64,000 nucleotides of DNA, taken from contig JANLFL010000002.1 in NCBI GenBank assembly GCA_024655965.1, forward strand, positions 222,203 to 286,202. Reading direction: 5' to 3'. The position numbers and the translations under genes were made by a program. How positions within the stretch are numbered: the first letter of the stretch is position 1; every line of letters starts with the position of its first letter. Positions 8,345 through 16,450 of the stretch are shown piece after piece. The notes beneath the pieces are model-generated. The model ran no database searches, had not been told where the DNA came from, and saw nothing but the letters and a program-made list of their open reading frames with translations. The stretch is from Caldisericota bacterium (GTDB lineage Bacteria; Caldisericota; JANLFM01).

Positions 8345-9120
8345 GAAGGATAAAATACATTATCTCGGATATCTGGTATGTGTGCTGGCGGGAGATGAAG
8401 CATTTCATGGGGCAGAAGGTGCGGATCCTCATGAACATCGTCCAGCCCCTGGTCTGGTTGGGGTTGATGGGGAACATGTTCTCCAACATCACGACCATCC
8501 CTGGTTTTCCCGCAAAATCCTACCTTCAATTTATGACCCCAGGGGTAATCGCCATGACCTCCATCTTCATGGCCACGTTCGGGGGAATGTCCATCGTTTT
8601 TGACCGCCGCTTCGGTTATTTGAACAAACTCCTCGCCTCTCCCATATCCAGGGCCTCCATTCCCATGGGAAAGATGCTTTCCAGCGCTTTGCAGGCCGGA
8701 ATTCAAAGCCTGATCATTGTGGTCATCGCCCTGGCTCTGGGAGTCAAGTTCGGAACGGGGGTTCCAGGGGTCCTGGTGATGATCCTGGTCGCCATGCTCC
8801 TGACTCTGGCAATTTCCGGGATCTCCCTTTCCCTTTCCGCGGTTTTGAAAACCCAGGAATCCTTGATGGCTGTGGTCAACTTCCTCACCATGCCCTTAAT
8901 TTTTACCTCCAACGCCATGTTTCCCACAAACATGATGCCCAAGTGGCTTGCCTCCATCGCCTCCTTCAACCCAGTCTCCTTCGCGGTTGCGCCGATGCGT
9001 GATCTGGTCCTGGGAAACTGGAACTGGGGGTCCCTGGCCCTAGATGCCCTCGCCCTGGTTGGTTTCGGAGTCTTAATGGCCTTCATTTCCACCCTCCTTT
9101 TCCGCAGGAGCGTGGCTTAA
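8341..9120 (+). CDS. ABC-2 type permease (DrrB-like)
   Basis: A 259-residue integral membrane protein with six predicted helices and the ABC-2 family pattern: an N-terminal cytoplasmic segment RREMKHFMG, a first helix after NIVQPLVWLGLMGNMF, then FGGMSIVFDRRFGYLNKLLASP, the conserved cytoplasmic coupling region. Translationally coupled to the ATPase by the 4-base ATGA overlap. It probably works as a dimer with the ATPase to export a hydrophobic compound. The proton-ATPase gene starts only 13 bp downstream, so the three genes may be co-transcribed. Confidence 0.9.
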   Translation: MRRIKYIISDIWYVCWREMKHFMGQKVRILMNIVQPLVWLGLMGNMFSNITTIPGFPAKSYLQFMTPGVIAMTSIFMATFGGMSIVFDRRFGYLNKLLASPISRASIPMGKMLSSALQAGIQSLIIVVIALALGVKFGTGVPGVLVMILVAMLLTLAISGISLSLSAVLKTQESLMAVVNFLTMPLIFTSNAMFPTNMMPKWLASIASFNPVSFAVAPMRDLVLGNWNWGSLALDALALVGFGVLMAFISTLLFRRSVA

Positions 9121-9133
9121 AGCAGCATTCAAT

Positions 9134-11530
9134 ATGAAGTTTAAGCCGACGAGGGATCTCGCCCCTCTTTCCCTTGAGGAAGCTTTCCAGGAACTGGAAA
9201 GCTCCCCCGAGGGCTTGAGCGAGGAGGTGGGAAGAGAGCGTTTATCCCTCTGGGGATTTAACGAAACCCCTCAAAAGGAGGTTAACCCCGCCCTGTCCTT
9301 TCTTTTAAGGTTCTGGGGACCGATGCCCTGGCTTCTTGAGGCGGCGATCATCCTCTCCTTTCTCCTGGGGCGCAGGCTTGAAGGTTTCTTTATCCTCTCC
9401 CTCCTTTTTATCAACGCCACATTGGGATTTTTCCACCAGCTCAACTCCACGAAAGCCCTTGAACTTTTAAAAAAGGCCATTCCGGTTAAGGCAAGGGTCT
9501 TGAGGGATGGGGAATTAAAGATAATACCGGCAAGGGAATTGGTCCCCGGGGATGTAATTCTTCTCAAACAAGGGGATTTTGTCCCCGCAGACCTCAAAGT
9601 CATCTCTGGAGTGGGAGAAGTGGATCAATCAACAGTAACCGGGGAATCCCTCCCGGTTCCGATCCAGGAGGGAGGAATTTTGTATTCCGGCTCAATATTC
9701 CAAAGAGGGAGCATAAAGGCTCTGGTTTTGAACACCGGAACTCATTCCCAATACGGAGCCTCAATGGAATTAGTCCGGATCGCCCGGCCAAAATCCCATC
9801 AGGAAGAGCTAATTTTGAAAGTTATAAAGTATTCCCTTCTTTTTGCACTTTCCTGCACCATTGGGGCAACCATTTACGGCTTTATAAGGGGGGGAAACCT
9901 TCTTCAAATCCTTGAATTCGACCTAGTTGTCCTGATGGGAGCAGTTCCGGTGGCGATTCCCGTGATGTTGAGCGTTGTTCAATCAGCGGGAGCAATAGAG
10001 CTTTCCCGAAATGGCGTCCTGGTGACACGATTAGATTCGATTGAGGATGCTGCTTCTTGCGACATACTCCTGCTTGATAAAACAGGGACATTAACGGAGA
10101 ACAAAATAAAAGTTGCCGGAGTTGCACCCCTTGCTGGAAAGGAGGATGAGGTACTTCTGTGGGCGGGGGTTGCTTCCGAGGATGATTCCCCCGATCAGAT
10201 TGACAAAGCGATCCTCGAGGAAGCCAGGAAAAGAGAGATCGTTCTCTCCTCATTAAAGAGAATTTCCTTCACCCCCTTTCTCCCCGAAACTCGCATCAGT
10301 CAAGCCCTGGTGGAAAAAGGGGGGGAAATGGTCAGGGTGGTGAAAGGAGCCCCTCAGGCCCTCACGGGGCTTTTCCCTCTGGAAGAGGAAAAAAGAGAGG
10401 ATTTGAGGAAGATGGTGGAAAATTTCTCTCAAAAAGGGGCGAGGAGCATCGCTGTGGCTTTGGAGAAGGAGGGCAAGGGCCTTGTCCTGGGAGTCATAGG
10501 CCTGTTTGACCCCCCTCGAGGAGAGGCAAAGGATACAATTCGGGAATTAAAGCAACTGGGGGTAAAGCCCATCATGTTGACCGGGGATAACCTGATGATC
10601 GCCAAAGAGATCGCCAATCTGGTAGGAATTGGCCCCGAGGTGAGGAGCTTTTCCGAATTGAAAGAGTTACCTGATCAAGAACTCGCTTCCGTTCTGGAAA
10701 ACCTTGATGGGATTTCGGAAGTGTTCCCGGAGGACAAATTCAGAATAGTAAAAGCCCTTCAAGAAAAAGGGCATTTTGTGGGAATGACAGGCGACGGGGT
10801 CAACGATGCTCCCGCTTTAAAGCAAGCGGAGTTGGGGATAGCGGTGGAAAACGCCACGGATGTGGCCAGAGCTTCCTCAGGTGTCGTTTTAACCAAACCC
10901 GGAATTCAGGTGATCCTCAACTGCTTGATCTTATCCCGGAAAATTTTCCAGCGTACTTTAACCTGGATTTTAAACAAAATCATTAAAGTCATTGAGTTCT
11001 CTGCCCTTCTCACCCTTGGTTTCTTCGCTTTAAAGACCAGCGTCCTTCCCTTGCTTTACATGGCTTTTTTGATCATCGCCAACGATTTCGTTACCATTTC
11101 TTTGGCCACGGATCGGGTGGAATATTCAGGGTCCCCAAATTTCTGGAACGTAAAATCAATCGCCATTTCAGCGATTGTCCCCGGCCTCCTTTTCTTTTTG
11201 GAGGACGCCCTGGTATTTTTCTGGGGGATTTCCCATCTTCCCTTGCCCCAGCTCCAGACATTAATCCTCATGGCTCTGGTGTTTAACAGTCAGGTCAGAA
11301 TCCTCCTCGTTCGGGAAAGAAGACACTTCTGGTCCTCGCTTCCAGGAACGGCTCTTTCGCTCGGTTCCATCCTCACAGTTTTTACCTTTTTCGCATTTGC
11401 TTATTGGGGGGTTGTTTTAAATCCGATCCCTATCGGAATATTAGGTTCACTCTCTTTATTCCTGATCCTGGGCGCTTTCCTAATCGATTTTCCCAAGGTT
11501 AACCTTTTCTCCAGGTTCCTGGGAACCTGA
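9134..11530 (+). CDS. P-type proton-exporting ATPase (P3A, plasma-membrane H+-ATPase family)
   Basis: A 798-residue pump. The phosphorylation site is Asp315 in LLLDKTGTLTENKI; the actuator loop has TVTGES (167-172); the hinge is MTGDGVNDAPALK. Helix 4 reads VPVAIPVML, matching the P3A proton pumps rather than Ca2+ or heavy-metal pumps. The N-terminus (LSLEEAFQEL...GLSEEVGRERL) is the cation-ATPase N domain and there are about ten helices. There is no long C-terminal regulatory tail as in plant and fungal enzymes. It would use ATP to expel protons and build membrane potential. Ion identity is inferred from family resemblance only. Confidence 0.88.
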   Translation: MKFKPTRDLAPLSLEEAFQELESSPEGLSEEVGRERLSLWGFNETPQKEVNPALSFLLRFWGPMPWLLEAAIILSFLLGRRLEGFFILSLLFINATLGFFHQLNSTKALELLKKAIPVKARVLRDGELKIIPARELVPGDVILLKQGDFVPADLKVISGVGEVDQSTVTGESLPVPIQEGGILYSGSIFQRGSIKALVLNTGTHSQYGASMELVRIARPKSHQEELILKVIKYSLLFALSCTIGATIYGFIRGGNLLQILEFDLVVLMGAVPVAIPVMLSVVQSAGAIELSRNGVLVTRLDSIEDAASCDILLLDKTGTLTENKIKVAGVAPLAGKEDEVLLWAGVASEDDSPDQIDKAILEEARKREIVLSSLKRISFTPFLPETRISQALVEKGGEMVRVVKGAPQALTGLFPLEEEKREDLRKMVENFSQKGARSIAVALEKEGKGLVLGVIGLFDPPRGEAKDTIRELKQLGVKPIMLTGDNLMIAKEIANLVGIGPEVRSFSELKELPDQELASVLENLDGISEVFPEDKFRIVKALQEKGHFVGMTGDGVNDAPALKQAELGIAVENATDVARASSGVVLTKPGIQVILNCLILSRKIFQRTLTWILNKIIKVIEFSALLTLGFFALKTSVLPLLYMAFLIIANDFVTISLATDRVEYSGSPNFWNVKSIAISAIVPGLLFFLEDALVFFWGISHLPLPQLQTLILMALVFNSQVRILLVRERRHFWSSLPGTALSLGSILTVFTFFAFAYWGVVLNPIPIGILGSLSLFLILGAFLIDFPKVNLFSRFLGT

Positions 11531-11532
11531 TT

Positions 11533-11768
11533 TCTGGATTTTTCTTTTTCCCCGGAGTACTTCTTGAGATAAACCTGGTGCATCAACCAAGCATCAACAG
11601 GCTGATCGGCACTGCTCCCCCCCGAAAACTAGGTTCAATAAAAGCCCGACAGGCTTTCTCGAGAACCTGGCAGGCAACGAAGGCCTCGTCGAGGTCTCTC
11701 CCCACAAAAACCACCGCTTTCGCGCTGCTCGTCCCAACATCATGGGCGATAATGTACCTGGCCATCAC
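11533..11768 (-). pseudogene. Deletion scar: FGGY sugar-kinase start fused to class II aldolase C-terminus
   Basis: The minus strand has a good ribosome site (GGAGGG, 6 bp before ATG 11765) and opens MARYIIAHDVGTSSAKAVV, the N-terminal phosphate-binding segment of FGGY kinases (xylulokinase/fuculokinase). It then passes directly into GRDLDEAFVACQVLEKACRAFIE, which is the C-terminal part of class II aldolases (fuculose-phosphate aldolase family). That frame stops at about 11583, but a frame change near the seven-G run at about 11622-11628 would continue as DAWLMHQVYLKKYS, the expected aldolase tail. I infer that a kinase-aldolase operon was collapsed by a deletion. The 3' boundary is approximate. 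Confidence 0.6.
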
Positions 11769-11852
11769 GCTCCCTCCTACAACCAGGGCTTGAGAAGCAA
11801 AAGGAGATTTCGCTTCTTTTTGGAATTCATTATACCAAATTCAAAAAATGTA

Positions 11853-11882
11853 TTTGAAATCAATTTCAAACCTTAGTATACT
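11853..11882 (+). promoter_or_regulatory. tetR promoter with overlapping operator
   Basis: An 18-bp inverted repeat, TTTGAAAT-CA-ATTTCAAA (11853-11870), covers the -35 element TTGAAA (11854-11859). After a 17-bp spacer comes the -10 TATACT (11877-11882). Transcription would start near 11889, only about 8 bases before the tetR ATG. The arrangement is that of a self-repressing TetR regulator. Confidence 0.7.
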
Positions 11883-11896
11883 TTTTTTATAAAATT

Positions 11897-12502
11897 ATGA
11901 TGGGCGAGAACCTCTCACGCAGGGAAAGGAAAAAGAACGCAACCCGTTCCACCATTCTCCGGGCTGCCCGGCACCTGTTCGAGGAGAAGGGGCCGGAGAA
12001 CACCTCCATTGAGGAAATAGCTGAAAGGGCGGATATCTCAAAAAGCACTTTCTTCAATTATTTTCCGAACAAGGAAGCCTTGTTTACCGCAATTGCCGAG
12101 GAGGAGGTTCGGGACATCTTAGCCCTGGAGGGGGACCTTCCCCCCGGGGATAGTTCCTTCAAGAAAATTCGAATAATTACCCAGAGGATCCTGGAGGATG
12201 TGATCCCCTACGTCCATCTCACGGGAAAAATTGTTTTCACATCAATTTTATCCAACGATAGCCGTCCATCACCTTTCCTGGAGATAAATCACCTCTTGGA
12301 AAGGATCGTGGAAAAAGGACAGAAGAAGGGGGAGATCTCCAAAAAATATTCCCCGACCGACATTTCCACGGCAATAGTGGGGGCTTGTTACGGTTTAATC
12401 TTTCGATGGATCGAGCTTGGGTACAAAGCAGGTTCAACCTCGGAATTTGAAAGCATCCTGGAGATGCTATTTTCAAGCATTAAAAAAGGAGGTCAAGACT
12501 AA
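11897..12502 (+). CDS. TetR/AcrR-family transcriptional repressor
   Basis: A 201-residue regulator. The N-terminal helix-turn-helix is classical: RSTILRAARHLFEEKG, then TSIEEIAERADISKSTFFNYF and NKEALF. The C-terminal ligand domain (70-200) is not recognisable. There is no ribosome site before the ATG (tttataaaatt) and the promoter predicts a leader of about 8 bases, so translation is probably leaderless; a second ATG follows immediately (11900). The 18-bp palindrome over its own -35 box indicates autoregulation. It lies 5 bp ahead of the class III aminotransferase gene, which it likely controls. Confidence 0.9.
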   Translation: MMGENLSRRERKKNATRSTILRAARHLFEEKGPENTSIEEIAERADISKSTFFNYFPNKEALFTAIAEEEVRDILALEGDLPPGDSSFKKIRIITQRILEDVIPYVHLTGKIVFTSILSNDSRPSPFLEINHLLERIVEKGQKKGEISKKYSPTDISTAIVGACYGLIFRWIELGYKAGSTSEFESILEMLFSSIKKGGQD

Positions 12503-12507
12503 AAGGG

Positions 12508-13974
12508 GTGCGGAAAATGCAAGGATACTCAATTGCCAAATGGGAAGAACCGGACGAAATCTACCGAAAATTGAAGGATCTCGTCAAACAGCCCATTCGC
12601 CGGATCAAGAGGGAAGCGATGGAAAAATATCTCGAATACTTCAATTCCCGATGCCACCGTTCAAAAGAAATTGTCGCCGAGGCCAGAAACTTTATCCCCG
12701 GAGGGGCCCAGCATAACCTGGCTTTTAACTATCCCTTTCCCCTGGTGATCGAGAAGGCAGAAGGGCCTTACCTCTGGGATATTGACGGAAACAGGTACAT
12801 AGATTTTCTCCAGGCCGGGGGGCCAACAATCTTGGGTAGCAATTATCCCCCGGTGAGGGAAAAGGTGATTGAGCTTCTCCAGACCTGCGGCCCGGTAACC
12901 GGCCTCTTCCACGAATACGAGCTGAAACTGGCTCGTTTGATCAACAAGCACATGCCCTCGGTGGAGATGTTCAGGATGCTGGGGAGCGGGACTGAGGCGG
13001 TAATGGCTGCCTTGAGGATCGCCAGATTGGGGACAGGAAAGAAGAAAGTAATAAAAGTGGGAGGAGCATATCACGGCTGGAGCGACCAAATGGTTTTCGG
13101 CCTTCACGTACCGGGGACGGGAAGGTACGAGGCCCACGGAATACCCAAAAGCTGCACCCAGCACACCCAAGAAGTCCCGCCAAACGACATTCCCGCTCTG
13201 GAGAGAAAATTGAAGATGAACCGTCTCCGAGGGGGGACCGCAGCGGTAATCGTGGAGCCCCTGGGGCCTGAAAGCGGGACAAGGCCGGTTTACTGGAATT
13301 ACAACAAAGAAGTCCGTGAGCTTTGCGACCAATACGGGGCCTTGCTCATTTTCGACGAGGTGGTGACCGGATTCCGGGTGGGATTGGGGGGAGCCCAGGG
13401 ATACTTCCAGGTCAAGCCCGATCTCACGGTATTTGGAAAGATCGTTGCCGGAGGCTATCCCGGGGCTGGAGGGGTGGGAGGAAAGAGGGACCTGATAAGT
13501 CTCCTGGCAGCAGGAATCGAAAGCGGAAAGAAGAGGGCTTACGTGGGGGGAACCCTGGCAGCCAACCCCCTCAGTTCCCTTGCAGGTTATTACACCATCC
13601 TGGAGATCGAAAGGACCAATGCTTGTGAAGTTGCAGGACGAATGGGAGATCGCTTAACCGAGGGTTTGAAATACCTGATTGAGAAATACCGTCTCCCCTA
13701 TGTTGCCTACAACCAGGGCTCGATCTGCCACCTAGAGACATCAGGGGCGATGTTTGTAAAAATCGACCTCCTTCACTTGAAGAAGTCCCTGAAGGATATT
13801 CACGAGAGGAAGTTTATGATGGAGGAAATGGGGGCAGCCTATATGGCCGAAGGGATCGTCACCCTTGCTGGAAGCAGGATGTACACCAGCCTTTCCGATA
13901 CCCCGGAGGTAATAGACCAAGCCCTGGAGAGGTTCGAGAATGTCTTCCGGAATGTGGAAGGGATTTCCCCCTGA
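12508..13974 (+). CDS. Class III PLP aminotransferase, glutamate-1-semialdehyde aminomutase-like
   Basis: A 488-residue fold-type I PLP enzyme. Landmarks of the HemL-like subgroup are visible: IPGGAQHN, a cofactor region MLGSGTEAVMAALRIAR, GAYHGWSDQ, the Asp of LLIFDEVVTGFR, and the Schiff-base Lys in VFGKIVAGGYPGAGG. It has about 40 extra N-terminal residues compared with true HemL, and there is no other tetrapyrrole gene here, so it is more likely a transaminase or mutase acting on another amino acid. Start is GTG 12508 (after AGGAGG) or ATG 12517. It is probably in an operon with tetR, 5 bp upstream. Confidence 0.8.
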   Translation: MRKMQGYSIAKWEEPDEIYRKLKDLVKQPIRRIKREAMEKYLEYFNSRCHRSKEIVAEARNFIPGGAQHNLAFNYPFPLVIEKAEGPYLWDIDGNRYIDFLQAGGPTILGSNYPPVREKVIELLQTCGPVTGLFHEYELKLARLINKHMPSVEMFRMLGSGTEAVMAALRIARLGTGKKKVIKVGGAYHGWSDQMVFGLHVPGTGRYEAHGIPKSCTQHTQEVPPNDIPALERKLKMNRLRGGTAAVIVEPLGPESGTRPVYWNYNKEVRELCDQYGALLIFDEVVTGFRVGLGGAQGYFQVKPDLTVFGKIVAGGYPGAGGVGGKRDLISLLAAGIESGKKRAYVGGTLAANPLSSLAGYYTILEIERTNACEVAGRMGDRLTEGLKYLIEKYRLPYVAYNQGSICHLETSGAMFVKIDLLHLKKSLKDIHERKFMMEEMGAAYMAEGIVTLAGSRMYTSLSDTPEVIDQALERFENVFRNVEGISP

Positions 13975-14051
13975 GGAATAAAATCGGGGCAATTTCCGTA
14001 ATAAATCAAAAAGGAAATTAGCAACCTGCCCTTTTTGGAAAGGAGAAAAAA

Positions 14052-15101
14052 TTGGAAGGAATCCCATTGAGCGAGGAGATGGTCCTAAAAAACCTCAAGG
14101 AAGTGATCGACCCCGAATTGAACGCCTCGGTTGTCGATTTAGGGATGGTCAGGAACCTGAAAATCCAAGACGGTATCGTTTCCTTCGACTTCACCCTCAC
14201 CACACTGAAGTGCCCTTTTAGGGAAACCTTGGTGAACTCAACCCGAAAGAAAATCGAGGGAATACCCGGAGTAAAGGAAGTGAGGATTAACCTCAGGGAA
14301 ATGACCGAGGACGATAAGCGGGAGCTCTTTAAAGAACGCTTCCAAGAAGAAACAATCCCCACAAACCAGATCAAGCACGTCGTGGCCATCATGAGTGGAA
14401 AAGGGGGGGTTGGAAAATCCCTGGTCACCTCACTTCTTGCCCTTTCGCTTCAAAAAGCCGGAAAAAAGGTGGGGATCCTCGACGCGGATATTACCGGACC
14501 ATCGATCCCCAGGCTCTTTGGCCTTAAGGGGTTTCCCGAAGCCTCCGAAAGCGGGATCTTCCCCTTATCAACCCGAGAAGGCTTAAAGGTAATTTCCATG
14601 AATTTTTTCTTGGAAGAGGAGGGCAAGCCGGTCATCTGGAGGGGTCCATTGATCACCAAAGCCATCCAGCAGTTCTGGAGCGATGTTCACTGGGGGGACC
14701 TTGACTTTCTCCTGGTGGATCTACCTCCTGGGACCGCCGACGCCCCTCTAACTGTCCTTCAATCCATCCCCGTTGATGGGGTAATCCTGGTCACGAGCCC
14801 GCAGGAGTTGGCAAGCGTCATCGTCCGCAAGGCAGCGGAAATGAGCCGGGAACTGGGGACGCCGATCCTGGGGATCGTGGAAAACATGTCATATTTCACC
14901 TGTCCGCACTGCGGAAAGGAGACCAGCCTTTTTGGGACAAGCCACGCCCAGGAACTGGCAAATTACCTTGGCGTAAAAATCCTGACACGCCTTCCCCTGA
15001 GCCCGACCTGGGCAGAACTCGCTGATTCGGGAAAATCGGAAGAAATTCCCCTCGACCTTTTCCAGCCCATAAGGGAGGAGATCCTCCAGAAGCTGGGGTA
15101 A
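14052..15101 (+). CDS. Mrp/NBP35-family Fe-S cluster carrier ATPase with N-terminal MIP18 (DUF59) domain
   Basis: A 349-residue protein starting at TTG 14052, 7 bp after AAAGGAG. Residues 5-80 are a MIP18/DUF59 domain (VIDPELNASVVDLGMV, LTTLKCPFRETL). The rest is a deviant-Walker P-loop ATPase: IMSGKGGVGKSLV, LLVDLPPGTADAPL. A CPHC pair (TCPHCGKETSLFG) near 290 would bridge a [4Fe-4S] cluster in the dimer. The family delivers Fe-S clusters to apo-enzymes, which fits a genome full of ferredoxin-linked oxidoreductases. It has its own ribosome site and no close downstream partner. Confidence 0.9.
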   Translation: MEGIPLSEEMVLKNLKEVIDPELNASVVDLGMVRNLKIQDGIVSFDFTLTTLKCPFRETLVNSTRKKIEGIPGVKEVRINLREMTEDDKRELFKERFQEETIPTNQIKHVVAIMSGKGGVGKSLVTSLLALSLQKAGKKVGILDADITGPSIPRLFGLKGFPEASESGIFPLSTREGLKVISMNFFLEEEGKPVIWRGPLITKAIQQFWSDVHWGDLDFLLVDLPPGTADAPLTVLQSIPVDGVILVTSPQELASVIVRKAAEMSRELGTPILGIVENMSYFTCPHCGKETSLFGTSHAQELANYLGVKILTRLPLSPTWAELADSGKSEEIPLDLFQPIREEILQKLG

Positions 15102-15207
15102 ACCTTCCCCAAAAAGTTGAATCGAAATCCGTACAAATCCCCTAAGCTTATTGCTAAAATTTATCCAGGGAAAATCTCCAATTTTTTGAAAAGAAGGAGA
15201 GCTTTTT

Positions 15208-15822
15208 ATGGGGAAAGCTGTTTCTTATCTTCTGATTTTTTTGTTTTTGTCGGTATTAGTTTCAGGATGCGGGGGAGGAGCCCCCGCTTTAAGTCCTTCT
15301 CCGACTCAAACCAAATCCTCTGAGATCCCTCCTCCCCCACCCTCGGAAACCTCCACGGGAATAGGGACAGAAGGTGCCAAAAGGTACTCATTAGGGGAAT
15401 CCTTCGAATACTCAAAGGCCACCTTCACCTTCAAGAAAGCGGAATTCAGGGAAAAGATCCCGGTCTTTTTGGGAGAAACCTCCTACACCCCCCAAAACGG
15501 AAAATACCTGGTGGTTTATTTTTCCTTTAGGGGAAGCAAGGAGAATGAATCCGCGGGAGTTAATACGGACATCTTTCTCCTCAAGGATTCCCAGGGAAGG
15601 TCGCATCAGATGTCCTCTTACACCTCCAACCATGAGGCAAACGACATGGCTTTCGAGGAAGGAATGGAGGTGGCAGGGATGCTCCTCTGGAACCAGGAAG
15701 AGGAGGAAGATTCCCTTCTGGTCTACGACATCCCCTCTGATTCCTCGGGGTTGACAATGAACATTATTTATCAAGAGGGAGAAGAATTAAAAACCTTTGC
15801 CATAATAGACCTGGGGCTTTAA
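15208..15822 (+). CDS. Lipoprotein with DUF4352-like domain
   Basis: A 204-residue exported lipoprotein: an N-terminal hydrophobic segment followed by the lipobox LVSGC, so Cys21 would be lipidated. A proline/serine linker (25-50) follows. The rest looks like the Ig-like DUF4352 fold: GKYLVVYFSFRG, DIFLLKDSQGRSHQM, and a late LLVYDIP strand. Such proteins sit on the outer face of the membrane and their role is generally unknown. It is followed 16 bp later by the THEP1 gene. Ribosome site AAGGAG before ATG 15208. Confidence 0.75.
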   Translation: MGKAVSYLLIFLFLSVLVSGCGGGAPALSPSPTQTKSSEIPPPPPSETSTGIGTEGAKRYSLGESFEYSKATFTFKKAEFREKIPVFLGETSYTPQNGKYLVVYFSFRGSKENESAGVNTDIFLLKDSQGRSHQMSSYTSNHEANDMAFEEGMEVAGMLLWNQEEEEDSLLVYDIPSDSSGLTMNIIYQEGEELKTFAIIDLGL

Positions 15823-15838
15823 GCGGGCTTGACTTCAA

Positions 15839-16357
15839 TTGAGGATGAGATCGCCCGGGAGAAAAATTTTTATTACCGGGGCGCCCGGGTGCGGAAAAAC
15901 CACCCTGATCAAGGAACTTTTCACCCGGTTTCCGGATTTGTGCGGTTTCTGGACTGAGGAGGTGAGGAAAAGGGGGATTCGAACTGGCTTCCAGATTGTG
16001 ACCACCTGGGGAGAAAGGCTCCCCCTATCTTCGGTAAATTCTCCCTCCCCTTTTCGGGTGGGAAAATATGGGGTCGAAGTCCAAAACATAACCAAAGTTT
16101 GCCAAAAAGTCCGGGAATGCCGGAGATCCGGGAAAAAAAGGTTCATCCTGGACGAGATAGGGAAAATGGAATACTTCTCTTCCAATTTTCGCCAGATGAT
16201 TTGGGAAATCTTGGAGGACCCGGAATCGGAAATTTTTGCAACCATTTCCTTAAAGGATTTCCATCCCGAGATCAGAACCATAAAGGAAATGGGCGAGGTT
16301 TTCCATCTGGAAAGAGGAAACTTCGAACAAATTTTGAGGGCACTCTGCGAACAATAA
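15839..16357 (+). CDS. THEP1-type nucleoside-triphosphatase
   Basis: A 172-residue P-loop NTPase of the THEP1 family, known from Aquifex, archaea and vertebrates and active on ATP and other NTPs in vitro. Walker A is ITGAPGCGKTTLI; FWTEEVRKRGIRTGFQI is the conserved second segment; Walker B is RFILDEIGKMEYFS; and the end has ATISLKDFHPEI. Full length. Start is TTG 15839 or ATG 15845; neither has a strong ribosome site, so translation may depend on the lipoprotein gene just upstream. Physiological role unclear. Confidence 0.85.
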   Translation: MRMRSPGRKIFITGAPGCGKTTLIKELFTRFPDLCGFWTEEVRKRGIRTGFQIVTTWGERLPLSSVNSPSPFRVGKYGVEVQNITKVCQKVRECRRSGKKRFILDEIGKMEYFSSNFRQMIWEILEDPESEIFATISLKDFHPEIRTIKEMGEVFHLERGNFEQILRALCEQ

Positions 16358-16450
16358 TTAAAAAATCCTGGTCTCCGCAAAAAAGAGGTTTTTTCATTTC
16401 TAAAATCGCTAAAATCTAATATATGATTTTTCAGGGGTCAGAGGAGCGCT

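Noticed and set aside
12661..13332. 223-codon minus-strand frame
   Set aside because: Lies wholly inside the class III aminotransferase gene, which has strong motif support.
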